A stretch of DNA of 64,000 nucleotides, from contig NZ_JTDK01000012.1 of assembly GCF_000802305.1 (NCBI RefSeq), positions 1-64,000 on the forward strand, written 5' to 3'. The translations under genes were made by a program, and so were the position numbers. This DNA comes from Microbacterium mangrovi (GTDB taxonomy: Bacteria; Actinomycetota; Actinomycetes; Actinomycetales; Microbacteriaceae). The notes below the pieces were generated by a model that saw only the letters and a program-made list of their open reading frames with translations, had not been told where the DNA came from and ran no database searches. Positions 57,172-64,000 of the stretch are shown piece by piece; position 1 is the first letter of the stretch; every line of letters begins with the position of its first letter.

Positions 57172-58163
57172 CACGGCTCCGCGCGGGGCAGGGCGGGCGG
57201 CCCGGCGACGGTGGTCACGAGCCCGGAGACCACGCGGGCGGCGGTCGTCCCGGCCGCCCACGCGGCCGGGGTCAGCGTGAGCCGGTGCGCGAGCGCCGGC
57301 ACCGCGACCCGCTTGACGTCGTCGGGGGTGACGAAGTCGCGTCCGTCCAGGACTGCGAGCGCACGTCCGACGAGCATGAGCGCCTGCGAGCCGCGCGGGG
57401 ACGCCCCCACCTCGACCGCGCGGTCGACCCGCGTCGCCGCCGCCAGGTCGACGCAGTACCGGAGGATGTCCGGATCGACGTGGACCCTCTCCACGGCCTG
57501 CTGCAGGGCGAGGAGGTCCCCCTCGGCGATGACCTGCGGGACGGTGGCCACCTCCGTGCGGCGCGCGATGCGGTTCGCGAGGATGCGCTCTTCGCCCGCC
57601 TGGTCGGGGTATCCGACGCTCAGACGCACCAGGAAGCGGTCCAGCTGGGCTTCCGGCAGCGCGTACGTCCCCTCGTACTCGATGGGGTTGGCCGTGGCGA
57701 CGACGTGGAACGGACGCGGCAGCGGGAAGCTCTGGCCTTCGACGGTGACCTGGCCCTCCGCCATCGCCTCCAGGAGGGCGGACTGCGTCTTCGGCGCGGT
57801 GCGGTTCAGTTCGTCCGCGAGCAGGAGGCCGGTGAAGACCGGCCCGGGGCGGAAGACGAACTCGCCCGTCGCGGGCGCGTAGACGTAGGAGCCTGTGATG
57901 TCGGCGGGAAGGAGATCCGGCGTGCACTGCAGTCGACGGAAGCCGAGCCCGAGGGCGGCGGCGAGGCTGCGGGCGGCGAGCGTCTTGCCGAGGCCCGGCA
58001 CGTCCTCGAAGAGCACGTGCCCGCCCGCGAGGATGCCGGCCAGCGCGATCCGGAGCGGCTCGCTCTGGCCGATCACGACCTGTTCGACGACCTGCAGGAT
58101 GTCGTTCGCGACGCGACCGACGTCTGCCGGACTGTAGACGCGGGTCACGGGGTCTGTCGTCAT
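57171..58163 (-). CDS. MoxR family AAA+ ATPase
   Basis: AAA+ ATPase of 330 residues. Walker A is EDVPGLGKT near residues 53-61, Walker B LLLADELNRT, sensor 1 VVATANPIEYEGTYALPEAQLDRF, and sensor 2 around GASPRGSQAL. MoxR proteins help assembly or activation of partner proteins, usually with DUF58/vWA proteins as here. It overlaps its neighbours by 1-4 bp on both sides. Confidence 0.93.
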   Translation of the reverse strand: MTTDPVTRVYSPADVGRVANDILQVVEQVVIGQSEPLRIALAGILAGGHVLFEDVPGLGKTLAARSLAAALGLGFRRLQCTPDLLPADITGSYVYAPATGEFVFRPGPVFTGLLLADELNRTAPKTQSALLEAMAEGQVTVEGQSFPLPRPFHVVATANPIEYEGTYALPEAQLDRFLVRLSVGYPDQAGEERILANRIARRTEVATVPQVIAEGDLLALQQAVERVHVDPDILRYCVDLAAATRVDRAVEVGASPRGSQALMLVGRALAVLDGRDFVTPDDVKRVAVPALAHRLTLTPAAWAAGTTAARVVSGLVTTVAGPPALPRAEP

Positions 58164-58696
58164 CGCGGGGTCGTCCTCTCGGGGGGCGGTTGGAGCGCGT
58201 CGAGCGCGTCGAGGCAGGCGTTGATCGTCGGGAGCGACACGTCCTCGCCACGCGAAGTGAGCACGGCCACCACGTCCGGCCCGAGCACACGGTCCAGTTC
58301 GGCCCGGTGGGCGGGATCGGCGAGATCGAGCCCGTGGCCGGCCAGTCGCTGGGCGGCGTAGCGCCGGAGACGCCGGACCCCGGCCCCGTGCACGGGTCGA
58401 TCACGCATCCCGAACCGCCCCGAGCCGGCACGCGCCGGGCGCAGCGACCAGGACAGCTGCGCGATGTCCGAGCGCTGGCCGGCGCGCGGCGGCGGGTCGA
58501 CGCGCGGGGACAGCACGGCGTCGGCATCCGTCAGCCCGGAGCCGAGGACGGCCAGCGTCGCGGCCACGATCCCGAACGCGACCGCGAACGCCCAGGAGAG
58601 TCCGACGAGCCACAGCACGGTGGCGGTCACCGCACCGAGCACCGCGGCGCCCAGCCCGGAGAGGACTCTGCGCGCACGAGGACGCCCGGTGCTCAT
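58160..58696 (-). CDS. Membrane-anchored protein of the MoxR operon, unknown
   Basis: Unrecognised 178-residue protein. Two transmembrane helices near residues 12-32 and 34-56 precede a soluble, Arg-rich domain ([37 protein letters not shown], then LDLADPAHRAELDRVLGPDVVAVLTS). It overlaps both the DUF4129 and MoxR genes by 4 bp, so it belongs to the same complex or pathway by position. No known motif. Confidence 0.78.
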   Translation of the reverse strand: MSTGRPRARRVLSGLGAAVLGAVTATVLWLVGLSWAFAVAFGIVAATLAVLGSGLTDADAVLSPRVDPPPRAGQRSDIAQLSWSLRPARAGSGRFGMRDRPVHGAGVRRLRRYAAQRLAGHGLDLADPAHRAELDRVLGPDVVAVLTSRGEDVSLPTINACLDALDALQPPPERTTPR

Positions 58697-59412
58697 CGCC
58701 TCTTCACCTCGGCATCCTCGTGCCAGGAGTCCGCCAGGCGCCGGATGCTCTCGCGCGCGGCGTCGATCGACGCCGCATCGGCATGCCGACCGCCGAACCG
58801 CACACCCTGATAGAGGTCGAGGAGCACGGCGGCGGCCCGCCGGTCGGTGTCGAACCGGGCCACCACGCGAGCCGCGTACTCGCTGGGCGTCTCGGCCGGT
58901 CGGCGTCCGGCGCCCGAGGCGGCGGAGGCCTCCTCCAGCCCGAGCCAGGCCCGCACGATCGCGTCGTCGGCCGAGCGCTCGTCGTCGAGGATCTGCAGGG
59001 CGCGCGCGAGACCGCGGACGATCGGGGCGGCGGCGGGAGCGGACTCGGCGATCACCTCGCCGGCGGAGGTCACCTCGATCCGGTGGGCGGCGGCATCCTG
59101 ACGGACGCGCCGCACGGCACCGAGCCGCCGCAGGATCCGGTACAGCAGCACCGCGGCGGCGACACAGGCGACCAGCAGCACCACGAGCATCAGCACGCGC
59201 TGCACTTCGTTCGGGCCGGCGTCGGCGGGTGCCGGTGCGGCGGAGAACGACGGTTGCGGTTCGGACGTGACCTGCGCTGCTCCGGGGGCGGCGAACCGCC
59301 ACCGCGGCGGACTCCACCGGATGGGTCCGGCGAGCGCGGCGAACGCCACGGCCAGCACGGCGAGCACCGCCACCGCTCCCCCGGCGACGATCCGTCGGCG
59401 CTCGTCCCTCAC
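58693..59412 (-). CDS. DUF4129 membrane protein
   Basis: Protein of 239 residues with helices near residues 10-30 and 72-93. A short Pro/Ala-rich extracytoplasmic segment lies between them and the C-terminal cytoplasmic domain has DDAIVRAWLGLEEASAASG, ETPSEYAARV and LYQGVRFGGR, the DUF4129 signature. It is the first gene of the five-gene MoxR/DUF58 operon. GTG 59412 follows TATCGT by 8 bases and lacks a ribosome site, so it may be leaderless. Confidence 0.83.
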   Translation of the reverse strand: MRDERRRIVAGGAVAVLAVLAVAFAALAGPIRWSPPRWRFAAPGAAQVTSEPQPSFSAAPAPADAGPNEVQRVLMLVVLLVACVAAAVLLYRILRRLGAVRRVRQDAAAHRIEVTSAGEVIAESAPAAAPIVRGLARALQILDDERSADDAIVRAWLGLEEASAASGAGRRPAETPSEYAARVVARFDTDRRAAAVLLDLYQGVRFGGRHADAASIDAARESIRRLADSWHEDAEVKRR

Positions 59413-59492
59413 AGTGGCTCACGATACCCGCGGGGAACGACACCGCCGCGGACCGAGCGGATCCGCGGCGGGGGATCCGCAGCCGGAGCGCG

Positions 59493-59933
59493 TCAGTTCG
59501 CGGGTCGCGGCCCGGCGAAGGGCGCGAGTCCGTCGCGGACTGCCGCCACCCCGTCGGGGGTCATCCCCACGCGGGCCATGATCTGCCCGGGAACGTCGAG
59601 CGCCCGCTCGCGCAGCGCGCGGCCGGCGGCGGTCAGCGTGATGTCGAGCACCCGCTCGTCGTCGGGCCGGCGCAGGCGTTCGACGAGTCCCTGCGCCTGC
59701 AGTCGCTTCACGATGGGCGACAGCGTCGCCGGCTCCATCGCGAGTTCGGCGGCGAGGTCGCCCAGCGACCGCGGCGAGCTCTCCCACAGCGCGAGCATGA
59801 CCAGGTACTGCGGATGCGTCAGGCCGAGCGGCTCCAGCACGGGGCGGTAGATGGAGACCACGTTGCGCGCGGCCGTGACGATGGCGAAGCACAGCTGGTT
59901 GTCGAGCTTGAGCAGGTCGTCCCGGGGATCCAC
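59493..59933 (-). CDS. ohrR: OhrR-like peroxide-sensing MarR regulator
   Basis: MarR-family repressor of 146 residues. The N-terminal DNQLCFAIVTAARN places a single cysteine at residue 15, the position of the peroxide-sensing Cys of B. subtilis OhrR, and the only Cys in the protein (one-Cys type). The winged helix is around LGDLAAELAMEPATLSPIVKRLQAQGLVERLRRPDDERVLDITLT. GTG 59933 follows TAGGAT by 6 bases. The divergent gene is not ohr but a zinc-ribbon mini-protein, so the controlled target is open. Confidence 0.86.
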   Translation of the reverse strand: MDPRDDLLKLDNQLCFAIVTAARNVVSIYRPVLEPLGLTHPQYLVMLALWESSPRSLGDLAAELAMEPATLSPIVKRLQAQGLVERLRRPDDERVLDITLTAAGRALRERALDVPGQIMARVGMTPDGVAAVRDGLAPFAGPRPAN

Positions 59934-59939
59934 GGTCCC

Positions 59940-59965
59940 ATCCTACCAATTACTTAGTACACTAA
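59940..59965. promoter_or_regulatory. Control region of the OhrR-like gene and divergent mini-gene
   Basis: The palindrome TTAGT-AC-ACTAA (59954-59965) lies within TACTTAGTAC (59951-59960), which also occurs at the MarR/exporter operon (34630-34639, minus). TAGGAT (59945-59940, minus) is the OhrR-like -10, and TACACT (59958-59963) is a -10 for the plus-strand gene starting 7 bases later. A repressor on the palindrome would cover both. Confidence 0.65.
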
Positions 59966-59970
59966 TGATC

Positions 59971-60210
59971 ATGGCCCAAAGTGATTCGGCGGATCGTCCC
60001 CCACTCCGCGAGCGCGTGCGTGAAGCAGGCGGCTGGTACTCGTGGTTCAACCGCAACCTCGTGCGCCTCGCGGGCCCGGCGGCGGTCGGCCCCTACGACA
60101 CGACCCCGGAACCGACCCGCACGGAGCGGCCGTGCCCGCTGTGCGGGGCGCCGATGTCGCAGCACACCTTCGACCGCACGGGCCCGAAGCCGCTCATGTT
60201 CTGCCCCTGA
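59971..60210 (+). CDS. Zinc-ribbon mini-protein
   Basis: Unrecognised 79-residue protein. The C terminus has CPLCGAPM followed about 15 residues later by a final FCP, so at most three cysteines (plus a His in SQHTF) could bind metal. The N-terminal half is basic and aromatic (ERVREAGGWYSWFNRNLVRLAG). ATG 59971 follows TACACT by 7 bases. It is divergent from the OhrR-like regulator and probably shares its operator, suggesting induction by peroxide. It converges with uvrB across 16 bp. Confidence 0.7.
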   Translation: MAQSDSADRPPLRERVREAGGWYSWFNRNLVRLAGPAAVGPYDTTPEPTRTERPCPLCGAPMSQHTFDRTGPKPLMFCP

Positions 60211-60226
60211 GCCGTGAGACCTGCGC

Positions 60227-62308
<2,082 letters not shown>

Positions 62309-62315
62309 GTGTTCC

Positions 62316-62321
62316 AGCGTA
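62316..62321 (-). promoter_or_regulatory. Leaderless -10 of uvrB
   Basis: On the minus strand TACGCT is followed by 7 bases and ATG 62308. It supports the shorter uvrB start. Confidence 0.42.
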
Positions 62322-62358
62322 GGCGGGGGTTCCGACATCGGGCCCGGATGCGGCTCCC

Positions 62359-62961
62359 TCAGTCCTGCGCGGACACCCGCCGCCACAGCTCGTCGACCTG
62401 AGCGAGAGTGTCCGCCAGCGTCCCGGACGTGTCGATGATCACGTCGGCGATCTCCCGCCGGGCGGCATCCGGAACCTGCGACCGGATGCGGGCCCGCGCG
62501 GCATCCTCGTCCAGACCGCGCAGCTCCACGAGCCGGCGCTCGCGCAGTTCGGCGGGAGCATCCGCGACCACGACCAGATCCCACGGGTCGTCGACGCGCG
62601 CCTCGACCAGCAGGGGCACGTCGTACACGACCACCGCGTCGGCATCCCGGGCGAACGCCTCCGCGAAGCGCCGCTGCGACTCCGCCTTCACGGCGGGGTG
62701 CACGAGGGCGTTCAGCCGCTGAAGTGCGGCGTCGTCGCCGAAGACCCGAGCGCCGAGCGCCGCCCGGTCGAGCGAGCCGTCCGCGCGGATCACCTCCGCG
62801 CCGAACTCCGCGGCGATCGCGGCCAGCACCGGAGAGCCGGGCGCCTGCACGTCGCGCACGAGAGCGTCGGCGTCGACGATCACCGCGCCGTGCTCGGCGA
62901 GACGGGACGCGACGGTGGATTTGCCGGAGGCGATCCCACCGGTGAGGGCGACGAGGGGCAT
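62359..62961 (-). CDS. coaE: Dephospho-CoA kinase
   Basis: Last step of coenzyme A synthesis, phosphorylating the ribose 3'-OH, 200 residues. The P-loop GGIASGKST is at residues 8-16, DADALVRDV follows, and YDVPLLVE and the ERRL lid region are typical. It lies 50 bp upstream of uvrB on the same strand, a common actinobacterial pair. The C-terminal extra domain of some actinobacterial CoaE proteins is absent. Confidence 0.95.
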   Translation of the reverse strand: MPLVALTGGIASGKSTVASRLAEHGAVIVDADALVRDVQAPGSPVLAAIAAEFGAEVIRADGSLDRAALGARVFGDDAALQRLNALVHPAVKAESQRRFAEAFARDADAVVVYDVPLLVEARVDDPWDLVVVADAPAELRERRLVELRGLDEDAARARIRSQVPDAARREIADVIIDTSGTLADTLAQVDELWRRVSAQD

Positions 62962-63002
62962 ACGACGAGGATGCCACGGCCGCCGCCGGTCGCTCAGCTT
63001 TG

Positions 63003-63072
63003 CCTCAGGACGGCAAGCCTTGGGCAGCCCTGAGGCGTCCTTAGCGCTGCCCTGAGGAGCGGCTCATAGCGT
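63003..63072 (+). promoter_or_regulatory. Phased CCTNAGG-type repeats upstream of the SipW-dependent protein
   Basis: Five heptamer-like units start at 63003 (CCTCAGG), 63018 (CCTTGGG), 63029 (CCCTGAGG region), 63039 (CCTTAGC) and 63051 (CCTGAGG). The last four are 10-12 bp apart, near one helical turn. Such direct repeats often bind OmpR-type response regulators. TAGCGT (63067-63072) may be the -10. The ribosome site GAAAGG precedes ATG 63128. Confidence 0.55.
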
Positions 63073-63127
63073 CGAGACATCGCGATCGGCACCGCCGGCC
63101 GCAACCCGAAATCCCGAAAGGCATCCC

Positions 63128-63670
63128 ATGGACACCGCACCCGCAAACCGCAGCCGGCGCCGCTCCCGCAAGCGTCCCCTCATCGCCACGGCGCTAGCTC
63201 TGCTGGCCGTCGGCGGCATCGGCGCAGCCGCCACGAGCGCGGCATGGACCGACAACGTGTTCTTCACGGCCCCCGCACAGGCCGCGACCTTCGATCTGCA
63301 GGGCTCCCTCGACGGCACCACCTGGGTCCAGTCGGACAACCCGAACAGCGTCCAGCTCGTCGTGCCGGCCTCGACCTTCACGAACCTCCTGCCCGGCCAG
63401 ACCCGCACGGTCACGCTCTACGTCGAGAACACCGGCACCGCCAATTCGGCCCTCGTCGCAAGTGCCGCGTGGGCATCGGGCAGCACCTTCACCACCAACC
63501 CGACGATCTCGGTCTCGCCCGCCTCCTCGACGCTCGCCGCCGCGAACGGCGCGACCCCGACCACGACCACCGTGACCCTCACGGTGTCGGCGCCGGCCGA
63601 CTGGGCCCCCGTCAACCAGGGCAAGTTCGGCAACGTCGTGGTGACCGTCGCCGGCACCGCCACGTCCTGA
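63128..63670 (+). CDS. Exported protein with SipW-dependent signal peptide
   Basis: Secreted protein of 180 residues. The n-region is strongly basic (NRSRRRSRKRP), followed by a hydrophobic helix (about residues 18-36) ending in TSAAWTDN, the form recognised by SipW-type peptidases, as in TasA/CalY-like proteins of Bacillus. The mature part is Thr/Ser/Val-rich and beta-prone (GQTRTVTLYVENTGTANSALV), without Cys. It is followed after 44 bp by a SipW-type peptidase gene, its likely processing enzyme. A surface fibre or matrix role is inferred from the family. Confidence 0.8.
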   Translation: MDTAPANRSRRRSRKRPLIATALALLAVGGIGAAATSAAWTDNVFFTAPAQAATFDLQGSLDGTTWVQSDNPNSVQLVVPASTFTNLLPGQTRTVTLYVENTGTANSALVASAAWASGSTFTTNPTISVSPASSTLAAANGATPTTTTVTLTVSAPADWAPVNQGKFGNVVVTVAGTATS

Positions 63671-63714
63671 CCCGACCCGTCCACGACACCGCCGAATCCG
63701 AATCGGGAGCAGAA

Positions 63715-64000
63715 ATGATCGCATTGCGTCGCATCGCCCTGGGAGTCCTCTGGCTGCTGGCCGCCGTGGGCATCGCCTGCGGGATGGTCTGGGGAGCCAC
63801 GGCCGCCGGCCTCATCAAGCCCCTCATCGTCATCTCGGGTTCGATGGAGCCGCACATCATGACCGGCGATCTCGTCGTGGACAGGCCGGTCGCCGCCGCC
63901 GCGCTCCGGCCGGGTGACGTCGTCAGCCTGCCGAACCCGCTCACCCACGATCTGGTCACGCACCGGATCCAGACGATCGCCGCCGAGGCGCACGGCGGCT
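63715..64000 (+). CDS. sipW: SipW-type signal peptidase I, truncated by the window end
   Basis: Only the first 95 residues are present. A transmembrane helix spans residues about 7-32. The catalytic Ser43 is in ISGSMEPHI, followed by TGDLVVDRP, and LVTHRIQ carries the His that replaces the Lys of ordinary bacterial peptidases, the ER/SipW type. CGGGAGC precedes ATG 63715. It forms a unit with the preceding exported protein; further partners may lie to the right. Confidence 0.85.
   Translation, partial: MIALRRIALGVLWLLAAVGIACGMVWGATAAGLIKPLIVISGSMEPHIMTGDLVVDRPVAAAALRPGDVVSLPNPLTHDLVTHRIQTIAAEAHGG

Overview
This is a GC-rich actinobacterial chromosome segment. It most resembles Microbacterium or a close relative in Microbacteriaceae. 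The indications are near-exclusive G/C third codon positions, frequent GTG starts, leaderless-type promoters, RbpA, WhiA, OpcA, a BioQ-type biotin regulator, a DtxR/IdeR iron box, and strong use of the heptamer GGATGCC/GGCATCC. Genes are packed tightly, often with 4-bp stop/start overlaps. No rRNA, tRNA, CRISPR array, transposase or phage gene was recognised.

Layout, 1-20.7 kb. A degenerate direct repeat opens the window. It is followed by serB and a glycosyltransferase, fabG (reverse), a DUF4190 membrane protein, and the operon DUF3099 / Cys-rich small protein / SURF1. Next come an ABC-F ATPase (reverse), a DedA protein with a histidine kinase and LuxR-type regulator, an acyltransferase and a DoxX protein. 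The biotin locus follows: bioQ (reverse), three operator palindromes, then bioY, an acyl-CoA-ligase-like gene, a thiolase-like gene, bioM and bioN. It meets a ferric-siderophore uptake operon (reverse) at a long shared terminator. That operon starts with a siderophore-interacting reductase whose promoter carries an iron box.

Layout, 20.7-35.6 kb. An MFS/MalY-type aminotransferase pair is followed by the suf operon sufB-sufD-Rieske-sufC-sufT (reverse). Divergent from it is ctaA (heme A synthase). Then come a short membrane protein, a polytopic membrane protein fused to a GH5 glycosidase, an SDR enzyme, a MarR regulator with its DHA2 drug exporter, and ctaB (heme O synthase).

Layout, 35.8-48.5 kb, central carbon. 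tkt-tal-pgi-zwf-opcA-pgl runs forward and meets gap-pgk-tpiA-secG-rbpA running in reverse at a bidirectional terminator. sodA lies beyond.

Layout, 48.5-64 kb. whiA, rapZ, uvrC and uvrA (reverse) are followed by a five-gene DUF4129 / membrane protein / MoxR / DUF58 / membrane protein operon. An OhrR-like regulator is divergent from a zinc-ribbon mini-protein. Then come uvrB, coaE, and the start of a SipW-type signal peptidase module with its presumed exported substrate, which runs off the window end.

The most interesting unit is the biotin locus, where two acyl-CoA enzymes of unresolved function sit inside a BioYMN transporter operon; the thiolase-like enzyme has lost key catalytic residues. 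Other notable signals are repeated TAnnnT-N6-start promoters, a hairpin enclosing the serB start codon, the membrane-GH5 fusion, a 10-mer shared by two MarR-type control regions, and helically phased repeats upstream of the SipW module.
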